Shown: piece after piece, positions 1 to 8,841 of the stretch
Numbering within the stretch: position 1 is the stretch's first letter
How the letters are laid out: the number at the start of each line of letters is the position of its first letter
NCBI GenBank assembly: GCA_040374085.1
Contig: JBEIVB010000042.1
Span: 1-21,270 of the forward strand
DNA length: 21,270 nt
Direction of reading: 5' to 3'
Source of the DNA: JBEIVB01 sp040374085
Lineage (GTDB): Bacteria > Bacteroidota > Bacteroidia > UBA4408
The notes under the pieces: generated by a model
What the model was told of the DNA's origin: nothing
What the model saw: the letters and a program-made list of their open reading frames with translations, nothing else
Databases searched by the model: none
Program-made: the position numbers and the translations under genes

Positions 1-2
1 AA

Positions 3-794
3 GCAGTTGGTCAAGTGGTGGCAGCGCGCTTAGGCCGTTCGTTATTGGAATTGGGCGGCAACAACGCCATCATTGTTTCTGAGCATGCCGACTTAAGCAT
101 GGTGATGGTGGGAGCTGTGTTTGGTGCTGTAGGAACTGCAGGACAGCGTTGCACCACCACCCGCAGGCTCATTGTGCACGAAAGCCGTTTCGAACAGGTG
201 AAGAGCGTGCTTACCAAAGCCTATGGTCAACTGCGCATCGGCAATCCACTCGATCAAAACAACCACGTTGGCCCTCTCATCGATCGTGCTGCGGTTGAAG
301 CCTACGAACACGCCATTTCCCAAGCCAAGGCCCAAGGAGCAAAAGTGGTGGTGGAAGGTGGGGTGCTGACCGGACCGGGATACGAATCGGGCTGCTATGT
401 TAAGCCTTGCATCATGGAGGCTGAAAACCAGTATGCCATTGTGCAACACGAAACCTTTGCGCCCATCTTGTATGTTATGAAATACCGTACGCTGGAAGAA
501 GCCATAGCCATGCAAAACGACGTGCCTCAGGGGCTTTCTTCGTCTATTTTTACCCAAAATTTGCAAGAGGCCGAGCGTTTCCTATCTGCCGCCGGTTCTG
601 ATTGTGGCATTGCCAACGTAAACATTGGCACTTCGGGAGCTGAGATTGGCGGGGCTTTTGGTGGAGAGAAAGAAACCGGCGGTGGCCGCGAAAGCGGATC
701 GGATGCATGGAAAGTGTACATGCGCAGGCAAACCAATACCCTCAACTACGGATCTGATCTTCCCCTTGCACAAGGCATTCGGTTCGATTTGTAA
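3..794 (+). CDS. ALDH7-family aldehyde dehydrogenase (alpha-aminoadipic semialdehyde dehydrogenase type), 3' part
   Basis: C-terminal 263 residues of an NAD-dependent aldehyde dehydrogenase; the reading frame is open to the left edge, so the start lies outside the window. The segment GRSLLELGGNNAII carries the catalytic-site glutamate, GTAGQRCTT carries the nucleophilic cysteine, and the end (GGAFGGEKETGGGRESGSDAW, then PLAQGI) follows the ALDH7A1/antiquitin pattern closely rather than that of generic betaine or succinate semialdehyde dehydrogenases. Family members oxidise alpha-aminoadipic semialdehyde (piperideine-6-carboxylate) to alpha-aminoadipate in lysine breakdown; the exact substrate here is inferred from the family only. 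The protein should be cytoplasmic. A hairpin terminator follows directly, so this is the last gene of its transcript. A GTG at 15 is not the start, because the frame continues upstream of it. Confidence 0.93.
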   Translation, partial: AVGQVVAARLGRSLLELGGNNAIIVSEHADLSMVMVGAVFGAVGTAGQRCTTTRRLIVHESRFEQVKSVLTKAYGQLRIGNPLDQNNHVGPLIDRAAVEAYEHAISQAKAQGAKVVVEGGVLTGPGYESGCYVKPCIMEAENQYAIVQHETFAPILYVMKYRTLEEAIAMQNDVPQGLSSSIFTQNLQEAERFLSAAGSDCGIANVNIGTSGAEIGGAFGGEKETGGGRESGSDAWKVYMRRQTNTLNYGSDLPLAQGIRFDL

Positions 795-819
795 ACTTAA
801 TCCACCTTCAACCAGCCCC

Positions 820-845
820 AAGCCCAAAAGCGCGGGGCTTTTTTT
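820..845 (+). terminator. Rho-independent terminator after the ALDH gene
   Basis: A 6-bp stem AAGCCC / GGGCTT (820-825 with 835-840) around a 9-base loop runs into a T-run at 839-845. An alternative register pairs AGCCCC at 814-819 with GGGGCT at 834-839. It lies 25 bases past the ALDH stop codon and 14 bases before the next start codon, so it separates the two genes. Confidence 0.75.
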
Positions 846-859
846 ATCTTGCCCATCTC

Positions 860-1207
860 ATGATCGGAATAAGCGCCCTCCGTTTTCGTCGCCTGCAATG
901 GGTTTCTACGGCCCTGATCTGCCTGTGTCTGCTGAGCAGTTGCGGCTGGTGGGGCAGAATGCGCATGTCGAAAGCCGAGAAAAAGCAATCTGAGTACGAA
1001 GTAGGGCGTGAAAACAATCGCCAAGATCGAGAACGTGCCCAAATGAGAGCGCGTGAGGATTATATAAATAAACAGAGTAAAGAAACCCGAAGACGCATGC
1101 GGGCAAACCGAAAACGATCAAACCGCATCAACTCAAACAAGCCGGATATCACAGGGAGCGGAAAAAAATTCAGGCTGTTTAAGCGGCCGCGTTGGTGGAG
1201 AAAATAA
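860..1207 (+). CDS. Small, highly basic predicted lipoprotein of unknown function
   Basis: 115 residues. The N-terminus has two to three arginines, a hydrophobic stretch (about 14-25) and a lipobox L25-S26-S27-C28, so the product is probably exported, lipid-modified on Cys28 and anchored in the envelope. The mature part (about 88 residues) is dominated by Arg, Lys and Glu, with a predicted helical stretch at about 38-85 containing REDYINKQSKETRRRM, and ends in a Lys/Arg/Trp-rich tail. I recognise no enzyme motif. It starts 14 bases after the ALDH terminator and stops 10 bases before the sensor kinase gene, so it may be co-transcribed with the latter. The ATG at 860 is the only start that keeps the full signal sequence. 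Similar short basic lipoproteins are, as far as I recall, common in Bacteroidota, but I cannot name a family. Confidence 0.7.
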   Translation: MIGISALRFRRLQWVSTALICLCLLSSCGWWGRMRMSKAEKKQSEYEVGRENNRQDRERAQMRAREDYINKQSKETRRRMRANRKRSNRINSNKPDITGSGKKFRLFKRPRWWRK

Positions 1208-1217
1208 TGGAAACACT

Positions 1218-4175
1218 ATGAATCTTAGGACCGGCTTGGGGATGTGGATTTGCGCACTGCTGTGTGCATCGACAACCTTTGCTGCACGTCCTCATTTCCG
1301 CAACTACTCAGTGGAACAAGGTCTTTCTTATGTTCAAGTAAAAACCATTTTTCAGGATAGGATGGGGTTCATCTGGACCGGAGGATACGGGGGGTTGAGC
1401 CGTTTTGATGGAAGAAAATTCGTGAACTATTCTCCGGTAGAGGGTTTGGTTAACTACTCGGTTAACTGTTTGGAAGAAGATGCACAAGGCCGTCTTTGGA
1501 TAGGCACCATCCGAGGCGTGAGTATATTCGATGGCAAACGATTTCGGAATTTTTTATCTCCGAAAGGATTGGCCAGCGACCAAATAAACCAAATTCTGAG
1601 AGGACCAACAGGCAACCTGTACTTTGCCACTTCTAAAGGCGTATCGGTTTGGAACGGTAAGTCCTTTTCTAACCTTACGGCTGCCCTGGGCCTCCCAGCA
1701 GAAGAAGTAACGTGTTTGGCGTTTTCCCCCAGTGGAACCCTTTGGGTGGGAACCCATCGTGGAATGACGGAATATCATAATGGAAAAGTAAAGCATTGGA
1801 AAAAAGCAGAGGGTTTGAACAACGAAGATGTTCGGTGCATTACCCTTGATGAACATGGCACCTTGTGGGTAGGCACAGCTCAGGGACTGCATTGCATTAC
1901 TGCCGAGAATCCAAATGTTGGATTGTATAGCATTACGGCAACAGATAAGAATCAAGGCATGCCTACCGACGAAATCAATGCGGTGGCATCGGGAGGAAAC
2001 GATTTGTTGTGGGTTGCCACAGATGCTGGTCTCGTTCGAATCCGAAAAGGAAATAAGCCGGAAATTATGATACCGGGAGAAACCATTAACTCTCGCTTGG
2101 TAGGAACCCTATGTTTAGACCGAGAGCAGAACCTTTGGTTGGGCACATATGAAGGATTATATAAATACCGATCATCAGGTTTTGTAAAATTTGGTCCGGA
2201 AGACGGCCTTACGAATAACTTTGTTTTTCAAAGCTTTCGCGATGCCGGTAAGCGCTTATGGGTTACCACCGGTGGAGGAGGTATTTATGGCCAAACGAAA
2301 ACGGGTTTTGAGCACCTTGACAATACCCATGGATTGAGCGACAACTTCGTTTGGTGCGGGCAGCCCCGTCCCGATGGCTCCATTTGGTTTGGTACCAGCG
2401 ATGGTCTTTGCCTCTACCGAAACCACAGGTTTTCAACATTCCGGAAGAAAGATGGACTGATCTCGGATTATGTGTTCTCCATTCTCACGCTAAAAAACGG
2501 CAAAACATGGGTGGGTGGCCGAGCGGGTGTAAGTGTGTTGGAGGGCGAGCGGGTGATTCAAACATTTGCCTTCTCTGAAAACAAAGGAGACTGCGATGTT
2601 TCCGCCTTAATGGAGGACAACGAGGGTAACCTGTGGCTGGGCTGCTATCAAGGCAGTCTTTACCGTTGGAATGGACATAATATGGAAGATATGGCTCTGA
2701 GCCTGGGCATCCGTTCCGATGCCTTTATGGCACTGGCACAAGATCCCGTCGGTCGGATTTATATAGGAACCTTTGATGGAGTATTTGTATGGACCGGTAA
2801 AAAACTTGAGCGGATTTCCACATCCAATGGATTGAGTTCAAATCTAGTTTACCAACTGTGCCTAACAACAGATGCTTTATGGATAGGTACCAATCAAGGG
2901 CTGAACAAGCTCTCGTTAAAACCAACGTGGACCTCGAATCGGAAATCGATTCAGCAAATTGGACGGGGCGATGGTTTTCTAGGTGGGGAGTGCAACACAG
3001 GCGGGTCTTTTCTGGATGAGGATGGCTCTATTTTCTTTGGTACCGTTAACGGCCTCATCCGCTACCGGCCCGGCGAATCTGCAACCAACACCCTTGAATC
3101 CAAAACCTTTATCAATGGGGTTTATCTCATGAACCGCGATACGCTGAATGCGGAGGTCAGAGGAAAACTTCCTTATAATGAAAACAGCATAACGTTTTCA
3201 TTTACAGGTTTGTGTTATACCCATCCGGAGAAGGTGCGGTATAGGTATAAGCTGGAAGGGTTTGACCGAACCTGGTCGCCTGAAACACCGGTAGGCGAAG
3301 CCCGTTACTCGAGGCTACCACCGGGCCGTTATGTCTTTCGCGTGAAAAGCTGCAACAACGAAGGATTGTGGAACAGCCGCTCTGTGGATTATAGATTTGA
3401 TATTGCACCTCCGTTCTGGCGCACGTGGTGGTTCCTTTCGTCGAGCGGGTTCCTGGTGGCTCTAACGGTTGCCTTAACCATTCGATACCGCATCCGAAAG
3501 GTCCGCGAAGAGGAAAGGAAGAGCGTGCTCAACAGTATGGCATTGGCAGCGAACGAATTAAAGGCCTTAAGGGCCCAAATGAATCCCCATTTCATTTTCA
3601 ACAGCCTAAACTCCATACAGCACTTCGTTTTAAGCAGAGATGAGCAGTCTGCAGCGCGCTATCTGAACAAATTTGCCCGTCTCATTAGGAAGATATTGAA
3701 CAACTCAGAAGAAGGCACCATTGCCGTGGAGGAAGAGGTAGAAACGCTTCGCTTGTATCTCGAGTTGGAGGCATTGCGTTTCAACCATAAGTTTACTTGG
3801 AACATACATGTAGAGCCAGGGGTTAATCCTGATTTTACCCGAATACCAACCATGCTCATTCAGCCTTTCGTAGAGAACGCCATCTTACATGGAATTGCCC
3901 CAGCGCAAAAAGAGTGTCGTTTGGAGATACGCCTTTGGATGGAAGATCAGGTGCTGATGTGTTCCATATCGGACAACGGAGTGGGCATGGCAGAATCGGA
4001 AAAAAACGCCACCAACAATCGTCCAGACCACAGAAGCCTAGCCACCAAAATCACCAACGATCGACTCGACCTGTTGAGCAAGGTGCATCATTTGGATGTT
4101 AAAGTTACCATTCAAACGCTGAACGAACCGGGTAAATCCGGTACTTTGGTCGTTCTGCAAATTCCAACTGAATAA
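1218..4175 (+). CDS. Hybrid sensor: double seven-bladed propeller, Y_Y_Y domain and LytS-type histidine kinase
   Basis: 985 residues in one membrane sensor. A signal peptide (about 1-22) is followed by 14 repeats of the two-component propeller type (pattern LWIGTxxGL..., about 30-630), enough for two seven-bladed propellers in the periplasm. A Y_Y_Y domain follows (about 640-725; YRYKLEGFDRTW near 674), then one membrane helix (about 735-757), a short coiled linker, and a His_kinase (PF06580) domain with the phospho-acceptor His791 in MNPHFIFNSLNSI. The ATPase half has the N-box QPFVEN (882-887) and DNGVG (from 919). No LytTR or other response regulator, and no HTH domain, is encoded nearby, so the output partner is elsewhere. 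In Bacteroidota such sensors often respond to glycans or envelope cues; the ligand here is unknown. The M16 peptidase gene starts 12 bases downstream and may share the transcript. Confidence 0.93.
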   Translation: MNLRTGLGMWICALLCASTTFAARPHFRNYSVEQGLSYVQVKTIFQDRMGFIWTGGYGGLSRFDGRKFVNYSPVEGLVNYSVNCLEEDAQGRLWIGTIRGVSIFDGKRFRNFLSPKGLASDQINQILRGPTGNLYFATSKGVSVWNGKSFSNLTAALGLPAEEVTCLAFSPSGTLWVGTHRGMTEYHNGKVKHWKKAEGLNNEDVRCITLDEHGTLWVGTAQGLHCITAENPNVGLYSITATDKNQGMPTDEINAVASGGNDLLWVATDAGLVRIRKGNKPEIMIPGETINSRLVGTLCLDREQNLWLGTYEGLYKYRSSGFVKFGPEDGLTNNFVFQSFRDAGKRLWVTTGGGGIYGQTKTGFEHLDNTHGLSDNFVWCGQPRPDGSIWFGTSDGLCLYRNHRFSTFRKKDGLISDYVFSILTLKNGKTWVGGRAGVSVLEGERVIQTFAFSENKGDCDVSALMEDNEGNLWLGCYQGSLYRWNGHNMEDMALSLGIRSDAFMALAQDPVGRIYIGTFDGVFVWTGKKLERISTSNGLSSNLVYQLCLTTDALWIGTNQGLNKLSLKPTWTSNRKSIQQIGRGDGFLGGECNTGGSFLDEDGSIFFGTVNGLIRYRPGESATNTLESKTFINGVYLMNRDTLNAEVRGKLPYNENSITFSFTGLCYTHPEKVRYRYKLEGFDRTWSPETPVGEARYSRLPPGRYVFRVKSCNNEGLWNSRSVDYRFDIAPPFWRTWWFLSSSGFLVALTVALTIRYRIRKVREEERKSVLNSMALAANELKALRAQMNPHFIFNSLNSIQHFVLSRDEQSAARYLNKFARLIRKILNNSEEGTIAVEEEVETLRLYLELEALRFNHKFTWNIHVEPGVNPDFTRIPTMLIQPFVENAILHGIAPAQKECRLEIRLWMEDQVLMCSISDNGVGMAESEKNATNNRPDHRSLATKITNDRLDLLSKVHHLDVKVTIQTLNEPGKSGTLVVLQIPTE

Positions 4176-4187
4176 CGTTTTGTCTAT

Positions 4188-5423
4188 ATGATTCCATTTT
4201 CCAAAACGGTGTTGTCCAATGGGCTCACCGTAATTCACCACCATGATCCTTCCACGCGTTTGGTTTGCCTGAACGTTTTATACGATGTGGGGGCAAGAGA
4301 CGAGGATCCGGATCGCACAGGCTTTGCTCATCTTTTTGAGCATCTGATGTTTGGTGGCTCGGTAAACATTCCCAGTTACGACGAGCCTTTGGAGCGAGCC
4401 GGGGGCGACAACAACGCATTTACCACCAACGACTTAACCAATTATTACCTGACCGTTCCGGCCAATAATGTGGAAACCGGATTCTGGCTGGAATCGGACC
4501 GCATGCTTGGTTTGGCCTTTTCGGAGAAGAGCTTGGAGGTTCAGCGCAACGTCGTAATGGAAGAATTCAAACAGCGTTACCTCAACCAGCCCTACGGTGA
4601 TGTGTGGCTGCATTTGAAGCCCTTGTGCTACCTGCAGCACCCATATCAATGGAACACCATCGGCAAGTCTTTGGAGCAAATCGAAACGGCTACCATGGAA
4701 GAGGTAAAAGCATTTTTCCATCGACACTATCTTCCTTCCAACGCCATTTTGGTGGTTGCAGGAGCCTTGGATGAACCATCGGCTCTGGATTTAGCGCAGA
4801 AATGGTTTGGTCCAATAGAAGGAGGCAACAAGCCTGTTCGCAAACTCCCGGTGGAGCCTCAACAAGAGGGCATACGCAGATTGATTTTAGAGCGCAACGT
4901 GCCGCAAGATGCCTTGTACATGGCATTTCGGATGAGCGATCGATTGGCTCCTGAATATTACATAAGCGATGTAATATCGGATTTGTTATCAAATGGTCAA
5001 TCTTCGCGCTTATATGAGCGATTGGTGAAGGATAAGCCCCTGTTTTCTGAGATTGGTGCCTATGTGAGTGGGGATCGAGATCCCGGGCTCTTCGTGGTGA
5101 GCGGGAAACTTTCGGAAGGGGTTGGTCTGGAGGAGGCCGAGCAAGCGGTTTGGAGTGAGCTGGAGCGCCTCTGTGCAGAGCCTCCTGATGAGCGGGAACT
5201 TCAAAAGGTAAAAAACAAAATGGAGAGCCTCCATCAGTTTTCTGAAACCAACATCATGAACAAAGCGTTTGCCTTGGCTCAGTTCGAGTGGTTGGGCGAT
5301 GCATCTATGGTGAATCAAGAGTTGGAACACTACCAAGCCGTCTCTGCAGCCGATGTTCAGCAACTGGCCCAACGTATGTTTTTACCCACCCAATGTTCTG
5401 TTTTACATTATAAAGCTGTGTGA
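4188..5423 (+). CDS. M16 family zinc metallopeptidase, catalytic subunit
   Basis: 411 residues, the usual length for an M16B (processing-peptidase-like) subunit made of two homologous halves. The inverted zinc motif HxxEH is intact as H48-L-F-E51-H52, and the third ligand is probably Glu126 in VVMEEFKQR, about 74 residues later, as in the family. The C-terminal half keeps the SSRLYERLV segment. Family members act as clam-shell peptidases on peptides or unfolded proteins. I see no clear signal peptide, so a cytoplasmic location is likely. It overlaps nothing upstream, and the next gene, encoding its non-catalytic partner, begins 4 bases after its stop, so the two are probably made together as a heterodimer. 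Confidence 0.92.
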   Translation: MIPFSKTVLSNGLTVIHHHDPSTRLVCLNVLYDVGARDEDPDRTGFAHLFEHLMFGGSVNIPSYDEPLERAGGDNNAFTTNDLTNYYLTVPANNVETGFWLESDRMLGLAFSEKSLEVQRNVVMEEFKQRYLNQPYGDVWLHLKPLCYLQHPYQWNTIGKSLEQIETATMEEVKAFFHRHYLPSNAILVVAGALDEPSALDLAQKWFGPIEGGNKPVRKLPVEPQQEGIRRLILERNVPQDALYMAFRMSDRLAPEYYISDVISDLLSNGQSSRLYERLVKDKPLFSEIGAYVSGDRDPGLFVVSGKLSEGVGLEEAEQAVWSELERLCAEPPDERELQKVKNKMESLHQFSETNIMNKAFALAQFEWLGDASMVNQELEHYQAVSAADVQQLAQRMFLPTQCSVLHYKAV

Positions 5424-5427
5424 TTCG

Positions 5428-6705
5428 ATGCTGAACCGTCAACAACCTCCTTCTTATGCCACCGTTTCCGATTTGGCCTTGCCCCAACCTCAGGAAATGG
5501 TTTTGTCGAATGGCCTTCCCATGTACATTCTCAACGCTGGGTTGCAACCCTTGGTTCGGGTTGAACTCATCTTTCCGGCGGGCACAAAACACCAAAGCAA
5601 AGCCCTCGTTGCCTCGGCTACCAATGCCTTAATGCGCGAAGGCACCGTCCATCGAAAGGCAGCAGCCCTATCAGAAGCACTTGATTTCTACGGTGCCTAT
5701 CTGGAGCACGAGACCACCAGCGATCATGGTTCCATCATCTTGTACAGCCTCAATCGTCACCTCGCCAATACCTTGCCCTTGTTGGTGGAAATCATCAACG
5801 AGCCGGCTTTCGAGGAGGATGAGCTGGAGCTGTACAGAGATCAGACCTATCAAAAGTATCTTGTGAGACAGGAGCGCGTGAACGACCTTGCCGGTGCTCA
5901 TTTTCAGGAGATGCTGTTCGGGGACGAAAATTTTTACGGCAGAAAAACACAAGCGAAAGATTACGCTGCTTTGGATCGTTCCTCCATGGTATCGTTTCAT
6001 GCAGAGCACTATCTGGGCGCGGGCGCTATGGCACTGGTAGCCGGTCTGGTTTCAGACCATGAAACCAAAATATTATCCGAGCACCTCTCGCGTTTGATTG
6101 CTCATGGTGGAGAAAAACCAAAACCGCTCCTCACCTTTTCTGAACCTGCCAGTAAGCAACAGCGCCTGGAGAAAGTAGGAGCCTTGCAATATGCGCTGCG
6201 GGTGGGTCGACCTCTATTCTCCAAAACCCATCCCGATTTCCCTGCCATGCAAGTGGTAAACACCCTGCTCGGCGGCTATTTCGGATCGAGGCTCATGCGC
6301 AACATACGCGAAGACAAAGGCTATACATACGGCATTGGATCCGGGGTAGTTTCAAAACTCCAGCACGGATTTTTCTACGTTTCTACCGAGGTGGGTGCCG
6401 AGGTTAGCGAAGCCGCCCTTGGGGAGGTGTATGCCGAAATGGAGCGACTGCGCAAAGAGCCCGTAGCGCAAGATGAGCTTGATTTGGTGCGCAACTATCT
6501 ATTGGGGCAATTTCTCCGAAGCGTTGACGGCCCCTTTGCTTTGGCCCAAAAGTTTGCCGCAGTTCATCTATATGGCCTCGACAACAGCTACTACAACCAT
6601 TACCTGAGCGTCATTAAAAACATTACCCCGGAAGCAATACAGACTCTTGCCGATCGTTATTTCAGGCGAGAAGATTTGTTGGAACTCGTGGTAGGTCCGA
6701 AATAA
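5428..6705 (+). CDS. M16 family peptidase homologue, non-catalytic (R/Y) subunit
   Basis: 425 residues from the ATG at 5428. The frame is open further left to 5353, but that extension overlaps the upstream gene and does not look like M16 sequence, so I reject it. The position where HxxEH should stand reads NALMREGT, so there is no zinc site. The C-terminal half has the family's Arg/Tyr substrate-binding segment (LLGGYFGSRLMRNIRED, then KGYTYGIGSG). This division of labour, one zinc subunit and one R/Y subunit, is known for M16B heterodimers such as mitochondrial processing peptidase and Sphingomonas paired peptidases. Its place 4 bases behind the catalytic subunit gene supports a heterodimer. 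The substrate is unknown. Confidence 0.9.
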   Translation: MLNRQQPPSYATVSDLALPQPQEMVLSNGLPMYILNAGLQPLVRVELIFPAGTKHQSKALVASATNALMREGTVHRKAAALSEALDFYGAYLEHETTSDHGSIILYSLNRHLANTLPLLVEIINEPAFEEDELELYRDQTYQKYLVRQERVNDLAGAHFQEMLFGDENFYGRKTQAKDYAALDRSSMVSFHAEHYLGAGAMALVAGLVSDHETKILSEHLSRLIAHGGEKPKPLLTFSEPASKQQRLEKVGALQYALRVGRPLFSKTHPDFPAMQVVNTLLGGYFGSRLMRNIREDKGYTYGIGSGVVSKLQHGFFYVSTEVGAEVSEAALGEVYAEMERLRKEPVAQDELDLVRNYLLGQFLRSVDGPFALAQKFAAVHLYGLDNSYYNHYLSVIKNITPEAIQTLADRYFRREDLLELVVGPK

Positions 6706-6719
6706 AGGTTCTGAGTGCG

Positions 6720-6727
6720 TACATTTG
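6720..6727 (+). promoter_or_regulatory. Bacteroidota -7 element candidate (TACATTTG)
   Basis: TACATTTG matches the TAnnTTTG -7 consensus exactly. No TTTG stands at the usual -33 distance. It ends only 4 bases before the ATG at 6732, so a transcript starting here would have almost no leader. Confidence 0.35.
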
Positions 6728-6731
6728 TCTT

Positions 6732-8798
6732 ATGTGCAGTTTGAGAAAAGTCGTTGCCATACTTACGCTTTGTATAAGTGCATTGGGTGCCATGCGGGTT
6801 TCGGCCCAAGCCCCGTTGTTGTCTTGCGTTCAGGTTGAGCCAAATGGAGATGCAACCCTTTCCTGGTCGGTGCCGCCCTTGTGGACTCTTCCCTTCGACT
6901 CCCTGCGATGGAACTTCAGCAACAACCCAGGCGGTCAATGGCTTCACGGCCCCTTGGTGCTATCGGGCTTACAGACATCGGCAACCGTTGTCCTTCCATT
7001 ACCCGATGCGCTGAGTCAGCCCTTCTTCTTTTATGGCGAGGTGTATATTGGGGGATTATCCATCCCTTTGATAACCGACACCTTGGCCAGCATGTTTCTT
7101 CAGGTGGGCAACGCCACCGAAGGCTTTGCAAACCTTACCTGGAACGCTCCCAGAATTCCTCTTTTGACAAGTGCCTCTCCCACCTATTCCGTTTACCGTA
7201 AATACGATACTGCTCCCAATTCAGGATGGGCGCTTGCCGGCATCACAGGATCTACCTCCTTCACAGACAGCGTTGTGCAATGCGACGACTCGGTAACCTA
7301 TCGCATAGATCTCAACGACGGCCTACCATGCGTTTCCAAATCAAACGAAGTCAAAAAGTTTTTTGTTAACGCCAAACCCGATACCCCTACCATTCAATTT
7401 GTTTCCGTTGACCAGATTACCGGAAAGGCATATGTAACGTGGTCACCCGCTCAGGCGGGGGACGTTACAGGCTATTCTGTTTATTTAATTCAGAACGGAA
7501 CGCCTACTACGGTTGGAACGTTATCCGGATCCGGGTCCACCTTCTTCTCCTACCCTGCAAGCACGGCTTGGAATGGCAGCGAGGAGTTTCGCGTAGCGTC
7601 TATAGACAGTTGCAACAAAGTAAGCAACCCGGGTGTAACCCACCGCAGTCTTTTCCTTCAGCACGATTTTGATTTGTGTGGATACAAGGCCACTTTATAT
7701 TGGAATGCTTATGAAAATTGGCCGGGGGGTGTTGCACAATACACCTTGTATGCGAGTCAAGGCGGGGGAGGCTTTCAGCCGGTTGCCACCTTGGGGCCGA
7801 ATCAAACTGCCTTCACCTACACCATTGCACCACAAGCCGCTACCTATCGCTTTTACGTTCAAGCCAAAGACGCATCCGGTTTAAAAGTTTCTCAATCGAA
7901 CGTGGATACGCTTATTGCACGAGTTCCCCGCCAGCCGGCTTTTCTGTATTTGCGATACGCAACCGTAGACTCCGACTCCATCATCCGATTGAGTTTCTTG
8001 CATGACACCCTTGCCTCCGTAATTGCTTACCGGGTACAACGCTCAGACAACAAGGGTAGAACCTGGGAAAACATTGGAACGGTTCCGTTTCGGGTGGATA
8101 CGGCCTTGTTGTATTACTCAGACAGCACCGTTTTTGCCGACGAGCAATCGTATGAGTACCGGATTGCTGCCATAGACAGTTGCGGCAACGCCTCCGTACT
8201 TTCTCAGGCATGCCGGAGTTTGTGGTTAAGGGGATTGGCCAACCTCAATTACAACAACCAAATATATTGGAATCCTTACCAGGGCTTTAGTGGTGGGGTG
8301 CAATATTATCGGATCTATCGTGCCGAGCGTAAAACATTTGCAGGTGAGGTGCGGGGCAATCTGGCTTCGACCGAAGGCATCTTCTTCGATCAACTGGCCG
8401 ATTCCTTGTTTGAGAATGGGCGCTACTGCTATCGTGTTGTAGCCTACGAAGGAGTAAACACGCAATATTTCTTCACCGATTCAGCCTCATCGAACATGAT
8501 TTGTTTGCAGGCACAGCCTCGGATTTTTATTCCAAACGCTTTCTCGCCTCAAGGCGATAAATTGAATGAAGTTTGGAAACCCCGCGCGGTATTCATCGCC
8601 CCCGAGGACTATCTGCTTCAGCTTTTCGACCGATGGGGCAGATTGATTTTCAGCACCACCATGCCCAACGATGGCTGGGATGGAAAAGAAATCGATGGAA
8701 GCGATATGCCCGAGGGCGTGTATGCCTTTACCATACAGTTTCGAGGGCAAGATGGTGAATTGGATTACCGCAGGGGCACCGTCACCCTTATCCGATGA
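6732..8798 (+). CDS. Secreted multi-domain FN3-like protein with T9SS type-B C-terminal sorting domain
   Basis: 688 residues. A signal peptide (about 1-25, ending near VSAQA) is followed by a series of fibronectin-III-like beta modules, then a C-terminal domain (about 597-688) beginning IFIPNAFSPQGDKLNEVW and continuing with LFDRWGRLIF, DGWDG and PEGVYAFTIQF. That is the gliding-motility-associated / CHU_C type-B signal (PF13585), which directs proteins through the type IX secretion system to the surface or medium. Two segments about 190 residues apart are clearly related: IDSC near 291 and 481, and YWNxYxxxxGGV near 323 and 511, so the body contains a duplicated block of about two FN3-like modules each. 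No catalytic motif is visible; an adhesin or structural role is plausible. The start was chosen because it alone gives a complete signal peptide. Confidence 0.9.
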   Translation: MCSLRKVVAILTLCISALGAMRVSAQAPLLSCVQVEPNGDATLSWSVPPLWTLPFDSLRWNFSNNPGGQWLHGPLVLSGLQTSATVVLPLPDALSQPFFFYGEVYIGGLSIPLITDTLASMFLQVGNATEGFANLTWNAPRIPLLTSASPTYSVYRKYDTAPNSGWALAGITGSTSFTDSVVQCDDSVTYRIDLNDGLPCVSKSNEVKKFFVNAKPDTPTIQFVSVDQITGKAYVTWSPAQAGDVTGYSVYLIQNGTPTTVGTLSGSGSTFFSYPASTAWNGSEEFRVASIDSCNKVSNPGVTHRSLFLQHDFDLCGYKATLYWNAYENWPGGVAQYTLYASQGGGGFQPVATLGPNQTAFTYTIAPQAATYRFYVQAKDASGLKVSQSNVDTLIARVPRQPAFLYLRYATVDSDSIIRLSFLHDTLASVIAYRVQRSDNKGRTWENIGTVPFRVDTALLYYSDSTVFADEQSYEYRIAAIDSCGNASVLSQACRSLWLRGLANLNYNNQIYWNPYQGFSGGVQYYRIYRAERKTFAGEVRGNLASTEGIFFDQLADSLFENGRYCYRVVAYEGVNTQYFFTDSASSNMICLQAQPRIFIPNAFSPQGDKLNEVWKPRAVFIAPEDYLLQLFDRWGRLIFSTTMPNDGWDGKEIDGSDMPEGVYAFTIQFRGQDGELDYRRGTVTLIR

Positions 8799-8841
8799 TG
8801 GTTCGGATTGTGTACTTTCGCGGGGTAAAAATCGCCTCAAT

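Noticed and set aside
845..851. TATCTTG as a promoter for the small lipoprotein gene
   Set aside because: It is one T short of TAnnTTTG and lies inside the terminator tail.
1207..1221. Four-codon frame METL overlapping the sensor kinase start
   Set aside because: Too short to support beyond chance; no conservation can be judged here.
5353..5427. 25-codon upstream extension of the second M16 gene
   Set aside because: It lies inside the first M16 gene and does not look like an M16 N-terminus; the ATG at 5428 fits the family.
8671..8841. 57-codon upstream extension of frr
   Set aside because: It overlaps the T9SS C-terminal domain in another frame; RRF starts at the MTEEIKQV sequence.
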